From: Colwellia sp.
GTDB taxonomy: Bacteria; Pseudomonadota; Gammaproteobacteria; Enterobacterales; Alteromonadaceae
Reading direction: 5' to 3'
DNA length: 64,000 nt
NCBI GenBank assembly: GCA_022969175.1
Contig: JALJPB010000012.1
Location: 29,475-93,474, forward strand
This document shows, piece by piece, positions 43,558 to 52,639 of this stretch (position 1 is its first letter; every line of letters begins with the position of its first letter). The translations under genes and the position numbers were made by a program. The notes beneath the pieces were generated by a model that did no database searches, was not told the DNA's origin, and saw only the letters and a program-made list of their open reading frames with translations.

Positions 43558-43947
43558 GTCGAGTAATTACTTGTTTTAGTCAGCCTTGTGATAAATAAAA
43601 CGAACTAAGGCTTGATGGCGTTATTGTTCATCAGCTAGTTAAAATTTCAAACTTACAAGTAAAAAATTTGTTTTGAGCATTAATGTCTAACTTATACGCA
43701 AGAATCACGCCTGAAATTATTTAGCCTAAATTACAGTTAGTTACAACATTCAATTTCAGTAATAACAAAAACCTGTAAAGAATACTGACAATAATTGCTA
43801 GCTTTTAATGTCATACTCTTAAGGGGATGTATTAGTATTTATTACATCAACGCTGATGAAAAAATTACTAGCAAACCATATTGACCAATCATTCATCACA
43901 ATAATCATTGAGACCTTGATTTCAACAGTTAATTATTAGTAAAAAGT
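43558..43947. other. Divergent intergenic region between the PEP-CTERM gene and ubiE
   Basis: About 390 bp with no gene. On the minus strand it holds a sigma-54-like promoter (listed separately) about 155 bp before the PEP-CTERM start, which would give a leader of about 145 nt. The ubiE side is AT-rich without a clear standard promoter. Confidence 0.5.
43697..43712 (-). promoter_or_regulatory. Sigma-54 (RpoN)-type promoter of the PEP-CTERM gene
   Basis: The minus strand reads AGGCGTGATTCTTGCG. GG and GC are exactly 10 bp apart and TTGC is complete, matching the -24/-12 consensus TGGCACG-N4-TTGCA at the key positions. PEP-CTERM genes are known to be driven by RpoN with the PrsK/PrsR system in several bacteria, which fits this site. 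Confidence 0.6.
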
Positions 43948-43979
43948 ACGGTAAACTATCAGTAACTTTAGTTTACCGT
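43948..43979 (+). promoter_or_regulatory. Perfect inverted repeat directly before ubiE
   Basis: ACGGTAAACTA (43948-43958) and TAGTTTACCGT (43969-43979) with a 10-nt spacer, ending 9 nt before the ubiE start. No Shine-Dalgarno is seen between it and the ATG. It could be a repressor site or a leader hairpin governing translation. Confidence 0.5.
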
Positions 43980-43988
43980 GAATTTATC

Positions 43989-44774
43989 ATGTCGAGCCAA
44001 GAACAAAATCATCAAGAGAATAACAGAAACGCTGAAAACACGACTCACTTTGGCTACAAAACCGTAGATAAAGACGATAAAGTATCTATGGTTGCCAGTG
44101 TTTTTCATTCGGTTGCTGCGCAATATGATGTAATGAACGATTTAATGTCGTTTGGTATTCACCGATTATGGAAACGTTTTACTATTGATGCCAGTGGTGT
44201 TCGCCCAGGTAATACGGTACTTGATCTTGCCGGCGGCACCGGTGATTTAACGGCAAAGTTTTCGCAGCTCGTTGGCCGTGAAGGCAAAGTAATTTTAGCT
44301 GATATTAATAGTTCAATGCTTAATGTTGGCCGTGATAAATTGCGCGACCGTGGTTTAGTTCAAAACATTGAATACGTACAAGCTAACGCACAGTACCTAC
44401 CTTTTGAAGACAATACTTTTGATATTGTCACCATTGCTTTTGGCTTGCGTAATGTTACCGATAAAGACATGGCATTGCGTTCTATTTACCGAGTATTAAA
44501 GCCGGGTGGTCGCTTATTAGTATTAGAGTTTTCAAAACCTGAGCACGAACTCGTCAATAAGGCTTACGATTTCTATTCGTTCAACATATTGCCTAAAATA
44601 GGCGAACTTGTCGCTAAAGATGGTGACAGCTACCAATACCTTGCTGAGTCTATTCGTATGCACCCAGATCAAGAAACTTTAAAAAGTATGATGAATGATG
44701 CGGGTTTTGAACAAACCAGTTTTAAAAACTTAACCGGTGGCGTAGTTGCTCTTCATAAAGGCTATAAGTTTTAA
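43989..44774 (+). CDS. ubiE: Ubiquinone/menaquinone C-methyltransferase UbiE
   Basis: 261 residues. The SAM-binding motif [16 protein letters not shown] (near 73-87), [17 protein letters not shown] and [24 protein letters not shown] are the UbiE signatures. It methylates 2-polyprenyl-6-methoxy-benzoquinol and demethylmenaquinol. First gene of ubiE-ubiJ-ubiB, the usual order. The start codon lies just after a perfect hairpin, without a clear Shine-Dalgarno. Confidence 0.97.
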   Translation: MSSQEQNHQENNRNAENTTHFGYKTVDKDDKVSMVASVFHSVAAQYDVMNDLMSFGIHRLWKRFTIDASGVRPGNTVLDLAGGTGDLTAKFSQLVGREGKVILADINSSMLNVGRDKLRDRGLVQNIEYVQANAQYLPFEDNTFDIVTIAFGLRNVTDKDMALRSIYRVLKPGGRLLVLEFSKPEHELVNKAYDFYSFNILPKIGELVAKDGDSYQYLAESIRMHPDQETLKSMMNDAGFEQTSFKNLTGGVVALHKGYKF

Positions 44775-44778
44775 TCTG

Positions 44779-45441
44779 ATGATGGAATCTTTACCTAAAC
44801 CCCTGTTAAAAATAATGCCGCAACTCATGTTACAACAAGTGATGTGTTCAGCACTAGAAATCATCATTAATAAGGCATTATCATTAAATATCAACTCGAA
44901 TGAACAACTTAATAACCTGGAACAAAAAACCTTAGCCGTAAAATTAGCTGAGCTTGGTTTTCCTCTGTGCTTTTCCATTAGTGATTGCAAAGTATTAGTG
45001 ACAAAATTAATCGATCGCGCAGATTGCACAATTACCACTAGCATTAAAACCCTGCGAGAGCTAAAAAAAGAGCAACACCTTACCGAGCTTATCAAACAAG
45101 ATAAATTAGATGTTGAAGGTGATATAAAAATCGCCCAATACTTTGCCAGTTTGGCAGAAACGATGGATATTGACTGGCAAACGGAGCTTGCCAAACATAT
45201 TGGTGATGTTGCCACCCATAAATTGGTTCAGTTTAGTAAATTAGTTAAAGGCAAAATCGATTTTGCCAGTGAGCAAATACAGGCCGACGCAAGTGAGTAT
45301 TTAGTTCACGAAAAACAATTAGTAGTAACTAAAAGCCAAATAAACCATTTTAACCAAGCGGTGACCGCAGTTAACATGCAAACTGAACAAGTAGAGAATC
45401 GTATCAATCAATTATTTGATAACTTAAGAATAAAAACCTAG
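44779..45441 (+). CDS. ubiJ: Ubiquinone biosynthesis accessory factor UbiJ
   Basis: 220 residues from the ATG at 44779, 4 bp after the ubiE stop; a second ATG follows at once. The N-terminal part (about 10-115) has the SCP2 lipid-binding pattern and the C-terminal part is coiled coil (VTKSQINHFNQAVTAVNMQ ...). UbiJ scaffolds the soluble Ubi complex with UbiK and holds the lipid intermediate. Position between ubiE and ubiB fixes the name. It depends on translational coupling to ubiE. Confidence 0.93.
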   Translation: MMESLPKPLLKIMPQLMLQQVMCSALEIIINKALSLNINSNEQLNNLEQKTLAVKLAELGFPLCFSISDCKVLVTKLIDRADCTITTSIKTLRELKKEQHLTELIKQDKLDVEGDIKIAQYFASLAETMDIDWQTELAKHIGDVATHKLVQFSKLVKGKIDFASEQIQADASEYLVHEKQLVVTKSQINHFNQAVTAVNMQTEQVENRINQLFDNLRIKT

Positions 45442-45471
45442 TAAACATACCAAAGGATATCCATAAGCCGC

Positions 45472-47097
45472 ATGCGCCTTTATCACATTATTAAAACATT
45501 TCTCCAATTTGGTTTAGATGAACTGTTACCTAAAAAGTCTCTACCTTGGTATGCCAAACTTGCCCGTATTTCTTTATTTTGGCTTGGTAATAAACATAAA
45601 GATAAACCACTAGCAATGCGTTTTCGGCTCGCCATTGAAACCCTTGGGCCAGTATTTATAAAATTTGGTCAGATGTTATCGACCAGACGTGATTTATTAC
45701 CTGATGACTTTGCTAATGAATTGGCATTATTACAAGATCAAGTACAACCCTTTGATGGTCAACAAGCCAAAGACATCATTGTTGCCGCCATTGGCGAGCA
45801 AGCTTTTAAACAACATTTTTCGGACTTTGATTTAACCCCGCTTGCTTCAGCATCAATTGCTCAAGTTCATACGGCAACCTTATTGCATGACGGCCAAGAG
45901 CAAGATATCGTTATCAAGGTTTTACGACCTAAAATTTATAAAGTAATTATTGCCGATATTAGTATCATGTCCCGATTTGCTGGTGTCGTTGCCCGCTGGT
46001 TACCAGACGGTAAACGTTTACGACCTAAAGAAGTGGTAGAAGAGTACCGTAAAACCATTTTAGATGAGCTCGACTTAAACCGAGAAGCGGCTAATGCCAT
46101 CCAGTTAAAACGCAATTTTGAACAAGGTAGCGAATACGATAAAGCGCTATATGTCCCTGAAATTTATAGTGAGTTTAGTCATAGTAATGTCTTAGTGATG
46201 GAGCGAATTTATGGCATTGGTGTGGGTGAAATAGAGACCTTAAACAGCCATAATGTCAATATGAAAGTGCTGGCTGAACGTGGTGTTGAAGTCTTTTTTA
46301 CTCAAGTGTTTCGTGACAGCTTTTTCCATGCCGATATGCACCCGGGTAACGTTTTTGTCGATATCACCAATCCCGATGATCCGACATGGATAGCAATAGA
46401 CTGTGGCATTGTTGGCACCCTTAACCGTGAAGATAAACGTTATTTAGCCGAAAACTTTGTCGCCTTTTTTAATCGTGACTATCGCAAAGTTGCCCAATTA
46501 CACGTTGATTCTGGCTGGGTACCTCATGGCACCAGTGTTGATGAATTTGAATTCGCTATCCGTACGGTTTGTGAGCCCATATTTAATAAACCGCTGGCTG
46601 AAATTTCATTTGGTCAAGTTTTAGTCAACCTATTCAATACCGCCCGTCGCTTTAATATGGAAGTACAACCTCAACTGGTTTTATTGCAAAAAACCTTACT
46701 CTATATCGAAGGTTTAGGTCGCCAACTCTACCCTCAGCTCGACCTATGGCAAACGGCTAAACCCTTTTTAGAAGATTGGGTAAAAGAACAAATGGGCGTC
46801 AAAGCGGTATTCACGAAAATTAAAGAAAACTTGCCATTTTGGAATGAAAAATTACCAGAAATTCCTGACCTTGTTTACGATTACCTAAAAGCAGGAAAAG
46901 AAGCACAGCTTAATCAAAGTCAATTAATGGTACAACTTACCCAGCAACAGCAAAAGAATAATCAAAAATTAATATTTGGCGTGCTAGCCGCAGGCTTTAT
47001 AATTGGCTCTGTTTTGTTATTTAATCAAGGCAATGAAACTTTAGCCGCGGCATGTTTTTCCGTTACCGTAATACTTGGGCTAAAAGGTATCAAATAA
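45472..47097 (+). CDS. ubiB: Ubiquinone biosynthesis protein UbiB (atypical kinase)
   Basis: 541 residues of the ABC1/ADCK/UbiB family. The family-specific KxGQ motif appears as [11 protein letters not shown] (near 62-72), then the A-rich loop ASASIAQVH, the invariant Lys (VIKVLRP) and the catalytic [11 protein letters not shown] and DCGIVG. Two C-terminal hydrophobic helices ([18 protein letters not shown] and following) anchor it to the membrane. It supports ubiquinone synthesis, possibly by extracting lipid intermediates. In relatives tatABC often follows; here a protease gene does. Confidence 0.96.
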   Translation: MRLYHIIKTFLQFGLDELLPKKSLPWYAKLARISLFWLGNKHKDKPLAMRFRLAIETLGPVFIKFGQMLSTRRDLLPDDFANELALLQDQVQPFDGQQAKDIIVAAIGEQAFKQHFSDFDLTPLASASIAQVHTATLLHDGQEQDIVIKVLRPKIYKVIIADISIMSRFAGVVARWLPDGKRLRPKEVVEEYRKTILDELDLNREAANAIQLKRNFEQGSEYDKALYVPEIYSEFSHSNVLVMERIYGIGVGEIETLNSHNVNMKVLAERGVEVFFTQVFRDSFFHADMHPGNVFVDITNPDDPTWIAIDCGIVGTLNREDKRYLAENFVAFFNRDYRKVAQLHVDSGWVPHGTSVDEFEFAIRTVCEPIFNKPLAEISFGQVLVNLFNTARRFNMEVQPQLVLLQKTLLYIEGLGRQLYPQLDLWQTAKPFLEDWVKEQMGVKAVFTKIKENLPFWNEKLPEIPDLVYDYLKAGKEAQLNQSQLMVQLTQQQQKNNQKLIFGVLAAGFIIGSVLLFNQGNETLAAACFSVTVILGLKGIK

Positions 47098-47199
47098 CCT
47101 TTGTCGGTTAACTACTTTATCAGTATATTTCAAACAAACCGGAGATTTAGTTTAGCTATTATTGTAATATTGTTTGCTATTTGTTCATCGTATTGATTT

Positions 47200-49224
47200 A
47201 TGAACAGGGAATTTATTAAACTCATATGGAATATCACTATGGCAAAAGCCTTCACTCTTATAACAAACCTTATTTTGATAGTGTTAATTCCTTTTTCTGC
47301 ATTGGCAGAAAAAGAAGAATTTTCATCCACTCAAATTAAAAAATATAAAAATGGAATTTTTGAAGTTGTCACTTTAAAATTAAAAGACAATGTTGTTTAT
47401 AAAGAAGATTTTCCTCATGATTTAATTCCTTTTCATATACGAAATGACAAACAACATAGTTTGGGTACATCATTTTTAATTAAAGATAATACCTTTGTTT
47501 CCGCCGCCCATGTGTTTAATATCGGTGAGTATTCTCTGCTTTCTGATAATTATGCGGTACGTGATAATAAAGGTAATGTATTTAAAATTATCAATGTTGA
47601 AAAATACTCAAACTACAGAGATTTGATCCAGTTTACAGTAGAAGGTGATACTTCAAAATATCATAAGTTTACTTTTGGACGGAATTATGAAGAAGGTGAT
47701 GTTGTTTATGCTGCAGGCAATGCTTTAGGCGAGGGTGTGATATTTAGAAAAGGCTCGTTAACATCTTTCACCTATGAACCCATTGATGGAAAATGGAAGG
47801 ACATTCGTTATTCTGCTGCTGCATCACCAGGTAATAGTGGAGGCCCTTTACTTAATTTAAATGGCGAAGTAGTGGGGATTGTTACTAAAAAATCGAGTAG
47901 TGAAAACCTAAATTATGCACTGCCAATTAGTGAGTTTATTAATTTTACCGATGAAAGTGCTGAATTTTTTAATAATCAAATGGCTGAAGTAGAGGCAACA
48001 CAAAGATTAAGGTATTCATGGCGCTTTGAGACTGTATTGCCTAAAAATATTATGGATTTAAGAGCTGAAGCAGAAAAAAGCTTTTATCAGCGTTTTTATA
48101 AAGCTAGAAAAGAATTTGTCATTAAATTTGAAAATGATATTTTTCCAAATCAAAAAAATGTCAATAAGTATCTAAAAAATCAAGCAAATAATAATGTCCT
48201 TTCCACTATAGACATAAATGGTAATGGGGAGTGGCTATTATTTAATTCTGAAGATATTAGAAAAATTACCATTAGTAAAAATCGGACACTATATTATGGT
48301 GAGAATAATAAATTCATTGGTAATTATCAATTTACTTTAGATAAACCAGAAGATAAAAGTTTACTTGCATTTATCAAGGATAAAAAATTAATTTTAGATA
48401 CCTTTCTTACCTCCATGCAATGGAAAAGAACAGTGGCTCAAACTCCTGTTTATATAACATCATATGGCAGGCCAAATTATGAAGAACAATACCAAGATAA
48501 ATATGGCAGAGTTTGGCAAATGGCCACTTGGAATGATCAATACTCAGATAGAGCTGTGATGATTTATTGCTTGCCAACACCTTCAGGCATTGCATGTGAT
48601 TTGATCGAAACATCAACTAGTTGGCTTGAGGTACAAAAAGAAGGCTATAAAGATAATTTACACCGAATTATGCTTTCATATTCTGCAAAACTCAAAGAAT
48701 GGCAAGAGTTTGTTTCATTACCTCAAGATATGATCCCTAAATATTTACAAGGTTCTAAATTTACTATTTCAGAAAATAATGTTGAATTTACTGTCGGTGA
48801 GTTTTCAGGAAGTTTAGTTGACTTAAAGCTAACGGCTGATAGTAATCTTTATGTAGCTACTGAGATTGAACCGAGCAATATAGAAGAGCTAACGGTAGGA
48901 AGTATAAATTTCACCCCTAACTCCAATGAAGACGGCGTGTTTTACGTATCAAAGTACTTTAACCAAGGTGATAATGCTTCTGATAGCTACAATGATTTTT
49001 GGCAGAAGTTTACTAGCCTAAAATCACCTTACAATTTTGAAGTTATTAATGAAGGTAAATTAATTACTAAATATATGAACCTTGGAGCAAATAGTAAAAT
49101 CCCGAAAGTGGCAGATGCTAAATCAAAAAAAATAGGTTATTTAGCAGGTTGTAAACTTGAGTCCGATGTTAAATTAGAGGTATTTAATCGCTCTTGTAAT
49201 ACTTTTATTAACGGACTTCATTAG
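47200..49224 (+). CDS. Exported trypsin-like serine protease with unknown C-terminal domain
   Basis: 674 residues. The hydrophobic stretch FTLITNLILIVLIPFSALA (about 18-36) is a signal peptide; the start may be at 47200 or the in-frame ATG at 47239, neither with a strong ribosome binding site. The S1/DegP-type catalytic triad is complete: His104 (VSAAHVF), Asp141 (YRDLIQF) and Ser213 (ASPGNSGGPLL). There is no PDZ domain. The last 430 residues (after about 245) are unrecognised, Asn/Lys rich, with Cys near the end (AGCKLESD, NRSCNTF). Base composition seems more AT-rich than ubiB. A role in envelope or secreted protein turnover is an inference. Confidence 0.82.
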   Translation: MNREFIKLIWNITMAKAFTLITNLILIVLIPFSALAEKEEFSSTQIKKYKNGIFEVVTLKLKDNVVYKEDFPHDLIPFHIRNDKQHSLGTSFLIKDNTFVSAAHVFNIGEYSLLSDNYAVRDNKGNVFKIINVEKYSNYRDLIQFTVEGDTSKYHKFTFGRNYEEGDVVYAAGNALGEGVIFRKGSLTSFTYEPIDGKWKDIRYSAAASPGNSGGPLLNLNGEVVGIVTKKSSSENLNYALPISEFINFTDESAEFFNNQMAEVEATQRLRYSWRFETVLPKNIMDLRAEAEKSFYQRFYKARKEFVIKFENDIFPNQKNVNKYLKNQANNNVLSTIDINGNGEWLLFNSEDIRKITISKNRTLYYGENNKFIGNYQFTLDKPEDKSLLAFIKDKKLILDTFLTSMQWKRTVAQTPVYITSYGRPNYEEQYQDKYGRVWQMATWNDQYSDRAVMIYCLPTPSGIACDLIETSTSWLEVQKEGYKDNLHRIMLSYSAKLKEWQEFVSLPQDMIPKYLQGSKFTISENNVEFTVGEFSGSLVDLKLTADSNLYVATEIEPSNIEELTVGSINFTPNSNEDGVFYVSKYFNQGDNASDSYNDFWQKFTSLKSPYNFEVINEGKLITKYMNLGANSKIPKVADAKSKKIGYLAGCKLESDVKLEVFNRSCNTFINGLH

Positions 49225-49263
49225 TTGATATAAAACTGTTAATTAATGAAGGTTAGTTAGCAG

Positions 49264-49884
49264 TTAAAGTTTAAGCTCCATATATTCATGGCTGACTCCT
49301 CGGCCATATTTATTTTTCAACTTACCTATTTTTTTACTTTTCACCACAAAGCCCAATCGCTGATAAAGCACCTTAGCTCTAGGATTAGTTTCAGCAACAT
49401 CCAAACAAACACTTGAGGTGTTTTTAGCTTTCTCTTGGGCAAGAAAGTGCTTTATTACCTGTTGACCTACGCCTTTACCTTGCTGACCATCACTTACCGC
49501 CAAGTTATGTAAACAAACGACATTTCTAGGTGGTGGCGTAACAATAGTTTCAAATCGCAAGCCCCTAAAGATCACTTTTACCGCTTTAATAAAGCCAAAA
49601 AATCCGAAGATTTGTTTGATAGCCATTACCGTATAAGCTAAGTTATTTTTGGAGGACCGCCTACCAACCAAAGCAACAATATGATTATTTTCAACCGCCA
49701 CTTGATGATCTTTATAGCCAAATTCACCATCACCCTGACAAAAAGCGTAATGCAAAAAATCAACGGCTTGCTCTTGGTAATTAACCGAAAAGACATAACG
49801 ATATGCCTCGGGCCCAGCACTATACATCAATGGAATAACTTCATTTACATCATCGGCTTGGCATGCTCTAAATTCAATAGTCAT
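49264..49884 (-). CDS. GNAT family N-acetyltransferase
   Basis: 206 residues. The acetyl-CoA binding motif is VCLHNLAVSDGQQGKGVGQQVIKHFL (about 122-147, with QQGKGVG as the pyrophosphate loop), followed by DVAETNPRAKVLYQRLGFV, which is motif B. The N-terminal part (about 1-110) is longer than the minimal fold and includes FGFIKAVKVIFRGLRF. Acceptor unknown. It is divergent from the acyltransferase gene at 49989. Confidence 0.88.
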   Translation of the reverse strand: MTIEFRACQADDVNEVIPLMYSAGPEAYRYVFSVNYQEQAVDFLHYAFCQGDGEFGYKDHQVAVENNHIVALVGRRSSKNNLAYTVMAIKQIFGFFGFIKAVKVIFRGLRFETIVTPPPRNVVCLHNLAVSDGQQGKGVGQQVIKHFLAQEKAKNTSSVCLDVAETNPRAKVLYQRLGFVVKSKKIGKLKNKYGRGVSHEYMELKL

Positions 49885-49988
49885 TTTTTACTTTCTCTTG
49901 GCTTAAACGCGAGTTGAACATTATTGGCAATATATTATACTAATGTGCAAATAGATTGAAAGTTTTACCCTTAATGGAATAATAGAAA

Positions 49989-50669
49989 ATGCTGCTTAAC
50001 CCTTTGAGATTTTTGCTACTAAGCAGCTTTAAAATAACCACTATGTTATTTTATCGATTTGAACAGCAATGGCTTTCAACTGAGGATAAATCTCAGTGGT
50101 CTGAGGTAAACTTGATTATATTTCTCAATCACACCAGCTTGTTTGAGCCGCTATTTATCCGTTTAGCGCCTTTTAGTTTTTTATGGCGAATGGCCAAAAA
50201 CCTTGTTGTTCCCGGTGCAGATATTACGCTGGACAGGCCAATAGTAGGAAAATTATACCGAACATTAATCCCTGGTTGCATCCCTATCACCCGACAAAAG
50301 GATCAATCATGGGATAACTTTCTTAATCATGTTGGTAATGAAAAGGTCAATGCGATATTGCCAGAAGGGCGAATGAAACGCAGAAGTGGTTTAGATAAAA
50401 CAGGCCAACCAATGGACGTAAGAGGTGGTGTGGTTGACATGTTGAACCGCTTAGATAAAGGCAAGATTCTTTTTGTTTATAGTGGTGGTCTACATCATAT
50501 TCAAGCACCCGGTGACAAGTTCCCAAAGTTATTTAAAACTATTAAAGTCAACATGGAAATTGTCGACTTAGTTCGCTACAAACAACAATTTAGCGATGAC
50601 GAATGTGAATTTAAAAAGCAAGTTATTAACGATATTAATCTGCGATTAGCTAACCGGATACCTAAATAG
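49989..50669 (+). CDS. PlsC-like lysophospholipid acyltransferase with HX4E variant motif
   Basis: 226 residues of the PlsC/LPLAT fold. Motif I is NHTSLFEPLF: His48 with Glu53 in the place of the usual Asp (HX4D). Motif II-like PIVGKLYRTLIPGCIPITR (about 79-97) and motif III PEGRMKRRSG (Glu126) are recognisable. The N-terminus is hydrophobic (LRFLLLSSFKITTMLFY). It should transfer acyl chains to a lysolipid or related acceptor at the inner membrane. The substrate cannot be named. Confidence 0.82.
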   Translation: MLLNPLRFLLLSSFKITTMLFYRFEQQWLSTEDKSQWSEVNLIIFLNHTSLFEPLFIRLAPFSFLWRMAKNLVVPGADITLDRPIVGKLYRTLIPGCIPITRQKDQSWDNFLNHVGNEKVNAILPEGRMKRRSGLDKTGQPMDVRGGVVDMLNRLDKGKILFVYSGGLHHIQAPGDKFPKLFKTIKVNMEIVDLVRYKQQFSDDECEFKKQVINDINLRLANRIPK

Positions 50670-50722
50670 ACTAATTTACTAACCCCATTGGGTTTTGACT
50701 ACATAGAACTGCATCCTCAAAT

Positions 50723-51712
50723 CTAAAACAATAATAACCTTTGAATGAACCAAAAACAGGCGGTGCAGCCAATAACATAAGCAGGAACTTGTTTTGACCA
50801 GTGTGGCAGTTGAGTAAATAGCTTTTTACTAAAAAAAATCATACTTAGTACGACAAATACAAAGGTTAATTGACCAAGTTCAACACCAATGTTAAAGGAG
50901 AATAATGCTATGAATATTTCATTTTCCGGTACGCCAATTTCACTCAAAGCACTGGCAAATCCCATGCCGTGTAATAAACCAAAAATGAAAGCAACCAACC
51001 AAGGGTATTGAGCGGTTAAACTTGGCTTGCCTCGATGGACAACAATAATCTCTTTTGCTAAAAATATAATGGATAAGGCAATCACCGCCTCAACTGGCGG
51101 CCCTGGAAAATATAACCAATCTAATGTTACTGCAGCCAATGTCAGGCTATGGGCTAGGGTAAAAAAGGTAATCGTCCAAAAGAGCTTTTTTCGACTAGCC
51201 ACCAAAAGAATAAGTGCCAACACAAATAACAAGTGATCTATGCCAGCTAGAATATGTTCAAACCCTAAGCTTAGGTAACTAATAAATATATCGGAGCTTG
51301 AAAGCTCTTGGTTTGTTGCTACCGTGAAAGTAAAATCGTCAGTATTTAATATCTTGGTGATGGTGTTCGTTCTAGGATCTCGTGTCGGAATTCTTAAAAT
51401 AACTTCATAGCTAGACCCTTCTAAGCCATCAATAGTTATCGTTAACCCTGACAGGTTATTTTCACGAGAGATCTGCCAAGATTGAATATATGAGCCATCA
51501 ATAACTCGAGATCTTTTTGGCAGCTTTTCTTTGGTTAATGAATCAAAAATCACCTTGAGTTGAGGTAGTTGTCGATTCTTGATCGGGACTTTCCAAGTCA
51601 CACTAAATTGATTATTAGTTAACGCCTGAATAGTCAGTGATGCCGGCCGAAAGTCATCTGAAAAAGTAAATGAGCTAAACAATAAACTGATTAACAGTAA
51701 TAATTTTTTCAC
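50723..51712 (-). CDS. HupE/UreJ family membrane protein (type 2)
   Basis: 329 residues. Signal peptide (about 1-18, ending FTFS), a periplasmic beta-rich domain (about 20-135), then six or so membrane helices with the HupE/UreJ-2 pattern: GFEHILAGIDHLLFVLALI (about 150-168), FFTLAHSLTLAAV and FIFGLLHGMGFASALSEIG. His and Asp residues in helices suggest metal-ion handling, as in HupE nickel proteins, but the large N-terminal domain marks the PF13795-type branch of unknown substrate. Its start overlaps the parvulin stop by 4 bp (ATGA), so both are translated together. Confidence 0.88.
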   Translation of the reverse strand: MKKLLLLISLLFSSFTFSDDFRPASLTIQALTNNQFSVTWKVPIKNRQLPQLKVIFDSLTKEKLPKRSRVIDGSYIQSWQISRENNLSGLTITIDGLEGSSYEVILRIPTRDPRTNTITKILNTDDFTFTVATNQELSSSDIFISYLSLGFEHILAGIDHLLFVLALILLVASRKKLFWTITFFTLAHSLTLAAVTLDWLYFPGPPVEAVIALSIIFLAKEIIVVHRGKPSLTAQYPWLVAFIFGLLHGMGFASALSEIGVPENEIFIALFSFNIGVELGQLTFVFVVLSMIFFSKKLFTQLPHWSKQVPAYVIGCTACFWFIQRLLLF

Positions 51713-52548
51713 ACCGAAGTCTCAACTACTTTAGGTAAGTGAATTTCAATATTGTAACGCCTCATTAATTCATCTTCGTAAACTTGTTTAAATATTTTCC
51801 TTTGTTCATATTGCCAATCGCTGGTGACATCTTCTTTTATGCTCAACAGTGGTTTTACCATGGGCGCAATTTTTTCTTTTATAAAAACCAGGTGTTTACC
51901 TAAGCCTGAATCGATTGGGTGTGACCAAGTATTAACGGCTAGTTCATCTAGCTCAACAATAAATAACTCGCCAAAGGTGTGTTCAATTTGTTGACTAGAT
52001 TGATGTGATACTTGTTGAGGTAACATGCTCGGGTCAGCTCGAGGGGAGTTCCCCTGGGCAATCAACTGTTGTTGGGTTTTCAAGTGTTGTGTTAACTGCT
52101 TTTTACTGCGATCAATTGAAATATAAATTTGGGTGAAACTATAAGTCAGAGGGGTTTTATAACGGTCAATATTATCTTGATAGAAGCGGTTTAATTCATC
52201 CTTGTTTGGCTGTTGAATTGACGCCATTTCATCTAATAAATATTCCATTTTTTGACGTAACCGTCGTTCAATTATTTTATCACCTTGGTGTAAACCCAGT
52301 TCTCGAGCTTCCCTTAAATAGATTTCGTTTAAGGCAAAGCTTTCGATGGCGATATCTATTTCTTTAGCAACCGGCAAGCGACTCTTTACACTGAGAATTT
52401 CATTTGTTAATTGTTCAATTCGACCTTCACTGATAATAACGTTATAACTATCGATTTGGGTTGTATTTGTAGCGTCATAAATAAAAAAAATGATAAGTGA
52501 GATGATAAGAAAATGGATGAGCGGTTCTTTGATAAGTTTGTTTAGCAT
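51709..52548 (-). CDS. Membrane-anchored parvulin-type peptidyl-prolyl isomerase
   Basis: 279 residues. One N-terminal membrane helix (LIHFLIISLIIFFIYDA, about 10-26) anchors a periplasmic part: a SurA/PpiD-like helical region (about 40-130, DIAIESFALNEIYLREARELG) and a PpiC-type domain (about 130-245, LTYSFTQIYISI ... FGELFIVELDELAVNTWSHPI). It may fold or stabilise its neighbours, the secreted DUF3604 protein and the HupE-like membrane protein. It is translationally coupled to the latter. Catalytic residues deviate from standard parvulins and cannot be confirmed by eye. Confidence 0.85.
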   Translation of the reverse strand: MLNKLIKEPLIHFLIISLIIFFIYDATNTTQIDSYNVIISEGRIEQLTNEILSVKSRLPVAKEIDIAIESFALNEIYLREARELGLHQGDKIIERRLRQKMEYLLDEMASIQQPNKDELNRFYQDNIDRYKTPLTYSFTQIYISIDRSKKQLTQHLKTQQQLIAQGNSPRADPSMLPQQVSHQSSQQIEHTFGELFIVELDELAVNTWSHPIDSGLGKHLVFIKEKIAPMVKPLLSIKEDVTSDWQYEQRKIFKQVYEDELMRRYNIEIHLPKVVETSV

Positions 52549-52579
52549 AACGTCCTTTACTATTATTTTTATATGCTGA

Positions 52580-52601
52580 AAGGGTGCTGTTAAGCACCCT
52601 T
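52580..52601. other. Hairpin between the DUF3604 and parvulin genes
   Basis: AAGGGTGC (52580-52587) pairs perfectly with GCACCCTT (52594-52601). On the operon strand no T-run follows directly, so it may slow transcription or protect the upstream mRNA, setting a higher level of DUF3604 than of the downstream genes. Confidence 0.55.
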
Positions 52602-52639
52602 AATTTTAACTCAGTTTTACTCACTAAAAGTATGTAGAG

